This document shows positions 6,714 to 15,000 of a stretch of DNA of 64,000 nt, piece after piece. The stretch covers positions 16,322 through 80,321 of the forward strand of contig CAZDOO010000015.1 in the NCBI GenBank assembly GCA_964507045.1. Reading direction: 5' to 3'. This stretch comes from UBA8199 sp964507045 (GTDB lineage Bacteria > Verrucomicrobiota > Verrucomicrobiia > Limisphaerales > UBA8199). The translations under genes and the position numbers were made by a program. The notes beneath the pieces are model-generated. The model made no database searches. It was given only the letters and a program-made list of their open reading frames with translations, and was not told where the DNA came from. Position 1 is the stretch's first letter. Each line of letters begins with the position of its first letter.

Positions 6714-9335
6714 TCAGTCCTCATCCTTCTCCGCCCGCTGCTCGAACACGAAGGCTGCGCGCACGGGCGCCGGCATCGGGTTGTCCGCTCCGCGCACCGA
6801 GCGCCAGACTACTTCGCTGAGCAAGCGGTCATCCACGGCGTCTTCCCGGGCGAAGTTCATCTTGAGCTGCCCGCCCCAGGCGCGGGCGCCGTTCTGCTCA
6901 TTCAAGTCCACGTTCGCCGGCACCGCCTGGTAAGGGGTGAAGTCGGGCGCCGCCTGGAACGAGCCGTACATCGGCACCGCAGCCGCGTCGTGTTGTGACA
7001 TCGGTTTGAGGCCGAGGATGAGTTCGATGGTGCGGAGCATGCTGCATGTGGAATACATCGTTGAGTCCACTGCGCCGTGTTTGGCGTAGGGGCTGAAAAC
7101 GAAGGCCGTCGTGCGGTGCGCGTCCACATGGTCAGGACCGTCCTGCGCGTCATCCTCGACGACGAACACCGCCGTCTGCGGCCAGAACTTGGAGTGGGAA
7201 ACTGCTTCAAGTATCTGGGCCAGCGCCAGGTCGTTTCTGGCGACATAGGCCGTGGGTGTCCACCAGCCGGGCGTGGCGCCGTGGGTGTGGTCGTTGGGCA
7301 GGCGCACAATCTGCAGGCGCGGCATGTCTCCCTCGCCTTCCATGCGTTTGATTTCTGAAATGAGGCGCTGGGCGCGCAGTTCGTCCGGGTAGGCCAGGTC
7401 CCAGGGGCGATACCATTCGTCAATGTGCCCCTGCATCGCCTTGAGACGCCCCCAGGTCGGGGAGTTGGTGGGGACGAAGACATTCACGAACTCGCCGTAA
7501 ATCCGGTAGCTCACCCCCGCTTCCAGCGCGCGGTCCCAAAGGTAGCCGCCGGCGGGAACGGCGGCGGTGAAATAGCCTTCCGCCGGGAAGGGGTATTTCT
7601 TCGTGCGGTTGTGCCCGTAGTTCAGCCGCCACATCTTCTCGACAAAATCCGACGAGTAAGCCCCCATGCTCCACTCGTGTCCCGCGGCGCTGACATCGGC
7701 ATCGGCGTAAAAGTTGTCCAGCAGCACGAATTGCCGGGCCATGCGGTGCAGGTTGGGTGTGACCCGTTCCGGGAAGAGGCAGAGCTTCGCGTCGCCGTTG
7801 CCCTCTTTCATGTCGCCGAGCACCTGGTCGTAGGTGCGGTTCTCCTTGATGATGTAGATGCAATACTTGATCGGACTCGGGTCGCCAGGTTTCTGGGGGA
7901 TAGGATTGCCGGCTGGGTGTGCCGCGACGACGGAGGCATCCGGCTTGAGGGGGCTGCAGTGATAAGCCTGGGCGGTCCAGGTGGCGAGCTGCGCCTCGAA
8001 CTTCTCCCGCGACGGCAGATCAATGATGCTCAGCGTGCCTTTGAAGAGCCCGCCGACGTATTCAATCTTGGGATTGGTGTGGTAGTTGTTCACGCCCGGC
8101 TGCGGCCCAAGCGGGTTGGCCTTCGGGATCAGGCCCTTGCCATTGGCGACCAGCAGATGTTTGCCGTCCGGCGTGACCCGCACCGAGGTGGGATACCAGC
8201 CTACGGGAATGAAACCCAGCGACCGGCTGTGGCTCCGGACGCTGACGTCAAACACTGCCACGGTGTTGTTGTTGGCGTTCGCCACAAAGAGCGTCCGCTC
8301 ATCCGGTGACAAGGCGAGACTGTTGGGCGTCGAACCGGGCGGAGCCTGCGGGTAGAGCGCCGCCCAGACTGTTTCGAGGGCTTTGCCGGACTCCGTATCC
8401 AGCACGGTGACCGTATTCTGGCAGGAGTTGGCCACATAGAGCAGCTTGCCCGAGCGGGTGAGCGCCATTTCGCACGGATGCTCTTGCGTCGGCCAGCGTT
8501 GAACGACCTGTTCCGACCGCAGATCAATCACCGCCACTGTCGCCTGCGCCCAGAGGCTTACGTAGAGACGCCCGCTCTGCTCATCCAGCCGGCACGCGTA
8601 GGGGAACGTCGCGTCCGCTCTTGTCTGGTAGCCCGACATCTCCTCGCGTTTCTGTGCCGGGGTGTCTTCGAGGCTCTCCGGGGCCATGACCGGCTCCATC
8701 CAGAACGGCGTCGCGTTGGTTCCCACCACAATGTCTGCCGGCGCGGTGTGCGGCGACAGCCCGATGCGCGTGACGCGATCCGCCCAGAGATTGGCGACGA
8801 ACAGCCGCTTCGCGTTCCCGTCCACCGCCAGGCCGGCCGGGATGCCGCGCAGCTTGGCGTCCCGCACCTTGATCTGGTGATGATTGGTCAGGCTGCCCTG
8901 CCGGAAGTCAAAGGCATGCACCACTTCGTCTCCCGCTCCGCTGCAGAAGAGCTGCCGGCCATCCTGCGAGAACTCCAGCCCGTAGAAGGCCTCACGCAGG
9001 CCGGTGTGCGCGACGATTGTGGCCGATGCGAGGTCCACGACGGCGAGTTCGTGCTCGCTGTAGCCGCTGTGCAGCACGGCGGCAAACCGTCCGCCGGGAT
9101 GCACTGCCACGTTGATCGGGTAGTCTCCCACCTCGACTTGCCTCCCTGCTGGTTGCAGCGACCACTGGTTGTGCAGCAGGACTGAGCCGTCGGCTTTCTT
9201 TCCGGGCAAAACTGGCAGCGGAGCGCCGGCGCGGGGGGGAGCAGTGGCCGCCCGGTCGGGCGCCGGGCGCGTTGGGGTGCAGCCTGCGCCAGCCAATAGT
9301 GCGGCACTTATGAGCAAGGGGCGGATGGTTCGCAT
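6714..9335 (-). CDS. Surface lipoprotein: YncE-like beta-propeller fused to phosphoesterase (alkaline phosphatase superfamily)
   Basis: 873 residues from the ATG at 9335. An upstream in-frame extension exists but derives from the hairpin repeat at 9.5 kb, so it is rejected. The N terminus is a lipoprotein signal with lipobox LAGAGC. The first half contains repeated blades such as LYVANSCQNTVTVLD and LFVANANNNTVAVFD, typical of YncE/40-residue YVTN propellers. The second half has KENRTYDQVLGDM, GHEWSMGAYSSDFVEK and VFVVEDDAQDGPDHVDAHR, the metal-site motifs of the phosphoesterase/phospholipase C-like family. This two-domain architecture is known in PVC bacteria and others. Substrate unknown; it probably acts on the outer membrane or in the periplasm. 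Confidence 0.85.
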   Translation of the reverse strand: MRTIRPLLISAALLAGAGCTPTRPAPDRAATAPPRAGAPLPVLPGKKADGSVLLHNQWSLQPAGRQVEVGDYPINVAVHPGGRFAAVLHSGYSEHELAVVDLASATIVAHTGLREAFYGLEFSQDGRQLFCSGAGDEVVHAFDFRQGSLTNHHQIKVRDAKLRGIPAGLAVDGNAKRLFVANLWADRVTRIGLSPHTAPADIVVGTNATPFWMEPVMAPESLEDTPAQKREEMSGYQTRADATFPYACRLDEQSGRLYVSLWAQATVAVIDLRSEQVVQRWPTQEHPCEMALTRSGKLLYVANSCQNTVTVLDTESGKALETVWAALYPQAPPGSTPNSLALSPDERTLFVANANNNTVAVFDVSVRSHSRSLGFIPVGWYPTSVRVTPDGKHLLVANGKGLIPKANPLGPQPGVNNYHTNPKIEYVGGLFKGTLSIIDLPSREKFEAQLATWTAQAYHCSPLKPDASVVAAHPAGNPIPQKPGDPSPIKYCIYIIKENRTYDQVLGDMKEGNGDAKLCLFPERVTPNLHRMARQFVLLDNFYADADVSAAGHEWSMGAYSSDFVEKMWRLNYGHNRTKKYPFPAEGYFTAAVPAGGYLWDRALEAGVSYRIYGEFVNVFVPTNSPTWGRLKAMQGHIDEWYRPWDLAYPDELRAQRLISEIKRMEGEGDMPRLQIVRLPNDHTHGATPGWWTPTAYVARNDLALAQILEAVSHSKFWPQTAVFVVEDDAQDGPDHVDAHRTTAFVFSPYAKHGAVDSTMYSTCSMLRTIELILGLKPMSQHDAAAVPMYGSFQAAPDFTPYQAVPANVDLNEQNGARAWGGQLKMNFAREDAVDDRLLSEVVWRSVRGADNPMPAPVRAAFVFEQRAEKDED

Positions 9336-9462
9336 TGAGTTTTGCCGATGTTGTGCCAGTCCATCGCTGGTTGGTAAAGCCGCAAAAGCGGTTCGCGGGG
9401 ACGTTAAGTGGCTGCTTGCGGTTTGGTGTCGGCGAGTTGATCCCAGCCCTGCACCAGCCCCC

Positions 9463-9565
9463 CACCGTCTCCTCACCGTCACCTCGCCGTTACCCCTCCC
9501 TAGCACCTCTCATAATTTATGAGAGGTGCTAGGGAGGGGTAACGGTGAGGTGACGGTGAGGTAGG
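9463..9565. repeat. Dispersed hairpin repeat, copy A
   Basis: A near-perfect inverted repeat of about 50 bases per arm, centred at 9516 on CATAATTTATG. Each arm carries tandem ~11-base units of the form ACGGTGAGGTA. The core differs from copies B and C (28.8 and 63.7 kb), but the unit and architecture are shared. It lies just upstream of the lipoprotein gene and supplies a spurious N-terminal extension to it. Confidence 0.8.
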
Positions 9566-9886
9566 CCAGGGCGGAGCGGAATCGGCCCCGGATCGGGAGG
9601 TTGCCGGCCTTTGGGGCCAGCCGGACCGGGAGCCGGCCCCGGCCATCAAGGGGTGCGGCGCGCAGTTCGGCCTGTAACAAACGCCTGTAATCCAGTCGGC
9701 CCGGCCAGGTGTTGGCTCGAAGGCCGACAAGAATGTCGGCGCGCCTCCTCCCCTTGCAGGAAAGTGAGACGCGTCCAAGGACGTAAGGGTGCCGGGCGGC
9801 AGACTGCGCTTGCGGTTAACGTGGTTGGCGGCTATATATGGCAGGCAGGCTGTGGCGGAAAACCAGCCTGGCTAAATCAAAACCGC
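9566..9886. other. Gene-free stretch with a dispersed palindrome
   Basis: No credible gene. It contains a perfect hairpin at 9723-9740 (GCCGACA, AGAA loop, TGTCGGC). I recognise this from other Verrucomicrobia/Planctomycetes genomes as a common short intergenic palindrome, by memory and not by a search. The luxE-like gene starts right after this stretch. Confidence 0.5.
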
Positions 9887-11011
9887 ATGAGTTCCACCAG
9901 CGAGTTAGCAAGTTTTGCCGCGCGTCTGCGCCGGCTCATCCGGGCTTTCTCGAACGAGCCGGCAGGCGTTCCGAAAGAGTGGGTGGTCTTCGAAGAGCTG
10001 GCGCTCGAGCTTTTCGCCCTTCAATTTGCGCAGAACGCGCCCTATCGCCGGTTCTGCGAAGCGCGCGGCGCGCAGCCCGGGAGCGTGGCGGACTGGACTG
10101 CCATACCCGCCGTGCCCACGTCGGCATTCAAGGAACTGGAGCTTTCGTGCCTGCCGGTCGGAGAGCGGACAACGATGTTTTGTTCCAGCGGCACGACGGG
10201 GCACCGGCCGAGCCGGCATTTTCATAATGCCGCATCGCGGGAGCTCTACGAGGCGTCGCTGCTGGCGTGGTTCCGGGCTTGTTGCCGATGGCCCATGGCC
10301 GATTGCCAATGGGTCGTCCTCACCCCGCCGCCGGCGCAGGCCCCGCACTCTTCGCTGGTCCACATGTTTGAGGTCATCCGGCGCGAACTGGCGCCGGGTG
10401 CAGCACCTTTTGTGGGGAAGGTTGCGGAGGCCGGCGCCTGGATGCTGGACGTGGACGCAGCGCTCCAGCGCATGCAGCAGGCCAGGACAGACGCGCAACC
10501 CGCGCTCCTGCTTGGCACGGCGTTTTCATTTGTGCACTTGCTGGATGGTCTGGCCGGGCGAGGGTTGCATTGTGAGCTTCCAGCGGGTTCGTGTGCGATG
10601 GAAACCGGCGGCTACAAGGGCCGCTCGCGCGCTCTGTCGAAAACGGCTCTGCACGCACTTGTCTCGCAGCGCCTTGGCATTGCCCCGGGTCACATCGTCT
10701 GCGAATACGGCATGAGCGAACTTAGCTCGCAGGCGTATGACTGCGCTTTGAGCCGCTCGCGCAATACGCAACACGCAACACGCACCTTCCGTTTCCCTCC
10801 CTGGGCGCGGGTGCAGATCATTTCCCCTGAGACCGGCGCGGAAGTGGGCGAGGGGGAGACCGGTTTGATCCGTGTGTTCGACCTGGCCAATGTTCATTCG
10901 GTGCAGGCAATTCAAACCGAGGATCTGGGAATCCGTCGCGGCGATGGTTTTGCGTTCGCGGGCCGTGCCGCGGCGGTCGAGCCGCGCGGGTGCTCGCTCA
11001 TGGCGGTGTAA
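9887..11011 (+). CDS. LuxE-like acyl-protein synthetase
   Basis: 374 residues from ATG 9887. It belongs to the ANL (adenylating) superfamily: the P-loop-like 'MFCSSGTTGHRPSRH' and 'VCEYGMSELSSQAY' are the motifs of LuxE, which activates a fatty acid with ATP and hands it to the reductase. In luminous bacteria LuxE works with LuxC to make long-chain aldehyde. A luxC-like gene lies two genes downstream, but luxAB are absent. Two short stretches (about 10285-10316 and 10759-10785) look like dispersed-repeat insertions in the coding frame. The frame can be extended upstream, but only through repeat-rich DNA. Confidence 0.8.
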   Translation: MSSTSELASFAARLRRLIRAFSNEPAGVPKEWVVFEELALELFALQFAQNAPYRRFCEARGAQPGSVADWTAIPAVPTSAFKELELSCLPVGERTTMFCSSGTTGHRPSRHFHNAASRELYEASLLAWFRACCRWPMADCQWVVLTPPPAQAPHSSLVHMFEVIRRELAPGAAPFVGKVAEAGAWMLDVDAALQRMQQARTDAQPALLLGTAFSFVHLLDGLAGRGLHCELPAGSCAMETGGYKGRSRALSKTALHALVSQRLGIAPGHIVCEYGMSELSSQAYDCALSRSRNTQHATRTFRFPPWARVQIISPETGAEVGEGETGLIRVFDLANVHSVQAIQTEDLGIRRGDGFAFAGRAAAVEPRGCSLMAV

Positions 11012-11020
11012 GATTTCCAG

Positions 11021-12298
11021 ATGAACCCTGACGAACACGCACAACACCGCACCCGCACCCTGTGGCTGACGGGTGTGCTGCATGCGTTCACGCATCTGTA
11101 TCAGGTGGCGCTGATGCCGCTCTACCTGCTGATGCAGAAGGACCTCCAGCTTGCCAGCGTCAGCCAGGTGACGCTCTTGATGACGGTGATGCTGGCAGCC
11201 TGTTTCGGGCCGAGCTATCCCGTCGGCATGCTGGCGGACCGGATGAGTCGCAAGAAGCTGCTCGGCATAGGGCTGGCGCTCAACGGGGTGGCGTTTGCGG
11301 CGCTGGGGCTGGCGCCCAATTACCGCTGGGCGCTGGTCGCCGTGGTGGTGGCCGGCATCGGCAGCAGTTGTTATCACCCCGCCGCCACGGCCATGGTGAC
11401 GCGCCTGTTCCCGGGCCGGACGGGCAAGGCGCTGGGCCTGGTCGGCATCGGGGCCGGGGCAGGTTTCTTTGTGGGACCGCTTTATGCGGGCTGGCGCGCG
11501 GGTATGTTGGAGCCGGTGCTGGGTCCGGGCGCGTGGCGCCGGCCGGTGCTTGAACTGGGCATCCTGGGCATTGTGATGGCCGTGCTGTTCTGCTGGCTGG
11601 CGGATGAGGAGCAGCCCGGGCCGGCGGCCGAGCGGAAGACGGTGCCGTCCGGCCGGATGTTTGCCACGCCCGCGCTGTGGTTCTTCTTTTTCGCGTATTG
11701 CCTCCTCTTCAGCATCCGCGATTTCGCGGGGGCGAGCATGGGCAGCCTGAGTTCGCTGTTCCTGCAGCAGGCGCATCACTACAGCCCGCAGGCGACGGGG
11801 CTCGCCTTGAGCGTCATCTATATCGCGGCCACGATCAGCAATCCGCTTTTCGGCCACCTGAGCGACAGCGGTCGCAAGCGCTGGATTGCGTTTGCGCTGG
11901 TGGTTGCCGCTGTGCTGGTGGCCATCTTCCCCCACGTGCCGCAGGCGTGGATCATGCCGGTGCTGGTCGTTTACGGCTTTTTCTTCCTGGCCAGTTATCC
12001 GATGACCGAGGCGGCGCTAATGGATGCGGTGCCGGACGCCGTGCGCGGCCGGGTGTTTGGCGTGTTCGTCATGGCCGGGGGCGTGATCGGCAACCTGTCC
12101 CATTGGATGGTCGGCGCCAAAGTGAAGCACCTCGGCGAGGCGGCGCACTCGGTCAGCGCCTACTTCCCCATTTACGCGACGGTTGCTGCCCTGATATTGG
12201 TATCGCTCTCTGGATTGCTGTGCCTGGGGGCGATACAACGGCGCGAAGGGCCGCCGCCCGAGGCGAAACGAGACGGCTCGATGCCGCTGCTGACATGA
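11021..12298 (+). CDS. Major facilitator superfamily transporter
   Basis: 425 residues with about 12 hydrophobic helices. The MFS signature between helices 2 and 3 is clear (GMLADRMSRKKLL), with a second copy, GHLSDSGRKRW, after helix 8. 'GIGSSCYHPAATAMV' in helix 4 resembles the fosmidomycin-resistance-protein group of MFS exporters. It sits 9 bases after luxE, and its stop overlaps the luxC start (ATGA), so it is part of the same operon and may export or import a lipid-derived product. Substrate unknown. Confidence 0.85.
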   Translation: MNPDEHAQHRTRTLWLTGVLHAFTHLYQVALMPLYLLMQKDLQLASVSQVTLLMTVMLAACFGPSYPVGMLADRMSRKKLLGIGLALNGVAFAALGLAPNYRWALVAVVVAGIGSSCYHPAATAMVTRLFPGRTGKALGLVGIGAGAGFFVGPLYAGWRAGMLEPVLGPGAWRRPVLELGILGIVMAVLFCWLADEEQPGPAAERKTVPSGRMFATPALWFFFFAYCLLFSIRDFAGASMGSLSSLFLQQAHHYSPQATGLALSVIYIAATISNPLFGHLSDSGRKRWIAFALVVAAVLVAIFPHVPQAWIMPVLVVYGFFFLASYPMTEAALMDAVPDAVRGRVFGVFVMAGGVIGNLSHWMVGAKVKHLGEAAHSVSAYFPIYATVAALILVSLSGLLCLGAIQRREGPPPEAKRDGSMPLLT

Positions 12299-13668
12299 GT
12301 TTGCCCAATTACTTCCTGGCCGACCTGCCGCCCGAGGCGACGTTAAGCCCGGCGATGATTGGCGAAGCCTGCCAGACGCTGAAGCGCAACCGGGAACGCT
12401 ACCTGGCGCACCGGTCCACCCAGAGCCTGGTGCAGGTCCTGAGCAACGTGGCGCGGCGCTGGCGGGAGCCGGATTACCCGTTCCGCCAGCTTGCCCTCGA
12501 ACAAGGCCCGGCGGCAACCGGCTTTTCCCGCGCCACACTGGTCCGCGGGCTGGACGCGTTCTTCAAGACCCTGACCCCCGAGCACTTCCACGTGCTCCTG
12601 GAACAGGACCTGGGCCACGCCCGGCGCCTGGACGAGATGGTGGCCGGCGAGGCGGAGACGGTGTCGCACCGCGCGGCCCTGGCCTGCGCGCCGGAGCTGC
12701 TGGTCCACATCGCCGCCGGCAACCTGCCCAGCCCCGCGCTTTCGGCAATGGTGCTGGGCGTGCTGGTGCGCTCGGCGCAATTTGTGAAGTGCGCCAGCGG
12801 CGGCGCCCTGCTGCCGCGCTTGTTTGCGCATTCGCTTTACGAGGTGGAACCCAAGCTGGGCGCGTGCCTCGAAGTGGCCGAGTGGCGCGGAGGACGGCAC
12901 GATCTGGAGCAGGGCCTCTTCGACGAGGCGGATTGTGTCACCGCCACCGGCACGGATGAAACGCTGGCGGCGATCCGCCAGCGGGTGCCCGCCAAGGCCC
13001 GGTTCCTGGCTTACGGCCACCGGGTCAGTTTCGCCTATGTGACGGCGGGAGCGTTAACCGGCCTCCATGCGCGGCGGACAGCCGGCCAGGCCGCCGCCGA
13101 TGTGACGGCTTGGAACCAGCAGGGATGCCTCTCCCCGCACGTCATTTATGCCGAGCACGGCGGCGCCGTGACGCCCGAGCAGTTTGCGGAGCTGCTGGCC
13201 GAGGAGCTGGAGCGGCGCGAGGAAACCGAGCCGCGCGGCGAGCTGCCTGTGGAGGCCGCCGCCGCCATCACTTCCCGGCGCGCTTTCTACGAAGTTCGCG
13301 CCGCGCATTCCCCCGAGACGCGCCACTGGTGCAGCCGGGGCTCCACGGCCTGGACGGTGGTGTATGAAGCGGACCCGTGCTTTCAGCTCTCATGCCTCAA
13401 CCGGTTCATCTACGTCAAGGGCGTGAAGGATTTGACCGAGGCCTTGCAAAGTGCCGATAGTGTGCGGGGGCAGGTCTCGACAGTCGGCTTGGCGGCTCCC
13501 GAAGACAAAGCCCAGGCACTGGCGACAGAGCTGGCGCGCTGGGGAGTGTCCCGGGTTTGCCCTCTCGGCCGGATGCAGGAACCGCCGCTGCTTTGGCGGC
13601 ATGATGGCCGGCCCGCGCTGGGCGATCTGGTGACGTGGACGGATTGGGAGCGCGGGCAGGGAAGTTGA
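12295..13668 (+). CDS. LuxC-like acyl-CoA/acyl-protein reductase
   Basis: 457 residues. An aldehyde-dehydrogenase-like fold that reduces an activated acyl group to a fatty aldehyde with NADPH. The motif GNLPSPALSAMVLG (nucleotide-binding turn), QFVKCASGGALLPRLFAHSL and the nucleophile-containing NQQGCLSPHVIY are characteristic of the LuxC family. It is translationally coupled to the MFS gene by an ATGA overlap. With the LuxE-like protein it forms a complete fatty acid reductase pair. In this genome the aldehyde must serve something other than luciferase as far as the window shows. Confidence 0.87.
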   Translation: MSLPNYFLADLPPEATLSPAMIGEACQTLKRNRERYLAHRSTQSLVQVLSNVARRWREPDYPFRQLALEQGPAATGFSRATLVRGLDAFFKTLTPEHFHVLLEQDLGHARRLDEMVAGEAETVSHRAALACAPELLVHIAAGNLPSPALSAMVLGVLVRSAQFVKCASGGALLPRLFAHSLYEVEPKLGACLEVAEWRGGRHDLEQGLFDEADCVTATGTDETLAAIRQRVPAKARFLAYGHRVSFAYVTAGALTGLHARRTAGQAAADVTAWNQQGCLSPHVIYAEHGGAVTPEQFAELLAEELERREETEPRGELPVEAAAAITSRRAFYEVRAAHSPETRHWCSRGSTAWTVVYEADPCFQLSCLNRFIYVKGVKDLTEALQSADSVRGQVSTVGLAAPEDKAQALATELARWGVSRVCPLGRMQEPPLLWRHDGRPALGDLVTWTDWERGQGS

Positions 13669-13714
13669 GGAGTTAAAGGAGTTAAAGGAGTTGAATGAGT
13701 TACAAGAGTTACCT
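13661..13714 (+). repeat. Nonamer tandem repeat (GAGTTAAAG type) across the luxC/queD junction
   Basis: Six consecutive 9-base units: a degenerate one, two perfect GAGTTAAAG (13670-13687), then GAGTTGAAT, GAGTTACAA and GAGTTACCT. The array contains the luxC stop, supplies AAGGAG Shine-Dalgarno sequences and runs in frame into the first codons of queD, encoding the repeated SY residues. Confidence 0.75.
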
Positions 13715-14075
13715 GAGGATGGAACTACGCAAGACCTTTCAGTTTGAGGCGGCGCATTTGCTGCCGCGCCTGCCAAAGTCGCACAAATGCCGGCGGTTGC
13801 ACGGCCATAGCTTCAAGGTCGAGATTGTCGTTGCCGGCAACTGCGACCCCCGGCTGGGTTGGCTGATGGATTACGCCGACATCTCGCAGGCTTTCAACCC
13901 GATCTGGAAGCGGCTCGACCACTTCTACCTGAACGACATCCCCGGCTTGGAGAACCCGACCAGCGAGAACGTCGCCGTCTGGATTTGGAAGAAGCTCAAA
14001 CCCAAGCTGCCCCTCTTAACCGAGGTGGTGGTGGCTGAGACCTGCACCGCAAGGTGCGTCTATCGCGGGGAGTAA
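13695..14075 (+). CDS. queD: 6-pyruvoyl tetrahydropterin synthase / QueD family protein
   Basis: 126 residues. A zinc enzyme of the T-fold family; QueD makes 6-carboxy-tetrahydropterin in queuosine/preQ0 synthesis, while close relatives make pyruvoyl-tetrahydropterin. Zn-ligand histidines are in FEAAHLLP and LHGHSFKVE, with the catalytic Cys in KCRRLHGH, and the C-terminal 'TSENVAVWIWK' and 'VAETCTARCVY' are family-typical. The ATG at 13695 has AAGGAG five bases upstream. The alternative ATG at 13719 (MELRKTFQF) gives the usual family N terminus, so the first eight residues may be repeat-derived. Confidence 0.85.
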   Translation: MSYKSYLRMELRKTFQFEAAHLLPRLPKSHKCRRLHGHSFKVEIVVAGNCDPRLGWLMDYADISQAFNPIWKRLDHFYLNDIPGLENPTSENVAVWIWKKLKPKLPLLTEVVVAETCTARCVYRGE

Positions 14076-14157
14076 ACACACACGGCCGGAGGCAGGGGCG
14101 ACACATTGCCGCTCTCCCGCCGCGGGAGGTTCCGGCAAGCGAGGGTGGCGCCAAACG

Positions 14158-14898
14158 TCACCAGAGGCCGTAGTACATGATGTACGAGCCCGAAGCGTAG
14201 CGCTTCCGCAGGTGCCTGATGTTCACCCAGGCGACCGACCCATCGAGCCGGCCTATGTTGCCACCGGCAGCACCGACGCTTTCGGGTGTCTCGGTCCCGC
14301 TCCCCCAACTCCACGTCGCGCCGTTGGGCCTGTAAGGACCACTCCGGCAGTGCGGGGCCATAATCAGGTAAGTGCCGCTGCCGCCGCCCCAGTGATTCGC
14401 GTCAGCGAGGACGTAATTGGTGCCCGACTCGCTGGTCTTCCTGGCTGAGTACCAGTATTCCGGCGCGTCCGTTGCCCAGCCCGACATGTTGGCGTCGCAA
14501 AGGTAATTGTAGCCGATCAGGTAGCCGTAGGTGGTGCTGGACCGCGATTGCGTGCCGAAGGTGAAGTTTGGGCAATCGAGGATCTTCACGTTCTTGGTAT
14601 AGTCAACCAGGTTGGCCCAGCTCCGGCTGGAGATGCGCAACGAGTGCCATTGATCGTTGTTGTCGCGGCCGGAAGGAACCTTGTCCTGCCAGTCCATTCC
14701 GTACATGTGGACGGTGATGATAGCCTGCCGCATGTTGCTCTTGCAGGCCACGCGCTTGCCCTTTTCTTTAGCTGTGGCCAGGGCCGGCAGTAGCAGGGCC
14801 GCCAGAATGGCGATGATGGCTATGACCACCAGCAGTTCAATAAGGGTGAATGCGTCAGCTCGCTTCTGGCCGCGCGTGTGCTTTGGAAGGATACGCAT
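14158..14898 (-). CDS. Prepilin-type N-terminal methylation protein (pseudopilin-like)
   Basis: 246 residues. A short basic leader is followed by the type IV prepilin cleavage/methylation motif and helix 'AFTLIELLVVIAIIAILAALLLPAL'-like, interrupted here after LIELLVVIAI for brevity, then a globular Trp/Tyr/Ser-rich domain ending in GRLDGSVAWVNI. This layout is the DUF1559/H-X9-DG family, which is greatly expanded in Verrucomicrobia and Planctomycetes. It is cleaved by prepilin peptidase and probably displayed on the cell surface or in a pseudopilus. An ATG 21 bases upstream would lengthen the leader. Confidence 0.85.
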   Translation of the reverse strand: MRILPKHTRGQKRADAFTLIELLVVIAIIAILAALLLPALATAKEKGKRVACKSNMRQAIITVHMYGMDWQDKVPSGRDNNDQWHSLRISSRSWANLVDYTKNVKILDCPNFTFGTQSRSSTTYGYLIGYNYLCDANMSGWATDAPEYWYSARKTSESGTNYVLADANHWGGGSGTYLIMAPHCRSGPYRPNGATWSWGSGTETPESVGAAGGNIGRLDGSVAWVNIRHLRKRYASGSYIMYYGLW

Positions 14899-15000
14899 AA
14901 CGTACTCTGGTATAGGCACGCGCCGACTATCCGCCTTTGCAGACAGCCCTGCAATACCAAAACCGGGGGAACTGGCCCCGCCGGTTCATTCGCCTGGGAC

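Noticed and set aside
9335..9506. Longer N terminus for the YncE/phosphoesterase lipoprotein
   Set aside because: The extra ~57 residues come from the hairpin repeat and would bury the lipoprotein signal sequence.
9723..9740. GCCGACA/TGTCGGC hairpin as an operator for luxE
   Set aside because: It resembles a common intergenic palindrome and lies 147 bases before the start with no promoter around it.
10526..11935. Long open frame (469 codons) on the minus strand over luxE and the MFS gene
   Set aside because: Arg/His/Gln-rich translation with no domain pattern; the plus strand encodes clear families.
14114..14128. CTCCCGCCGCGGGAG hairpin between queD and the prepilin gene as a terminator
   Set aside because: The loop is very short and there is no T-run.
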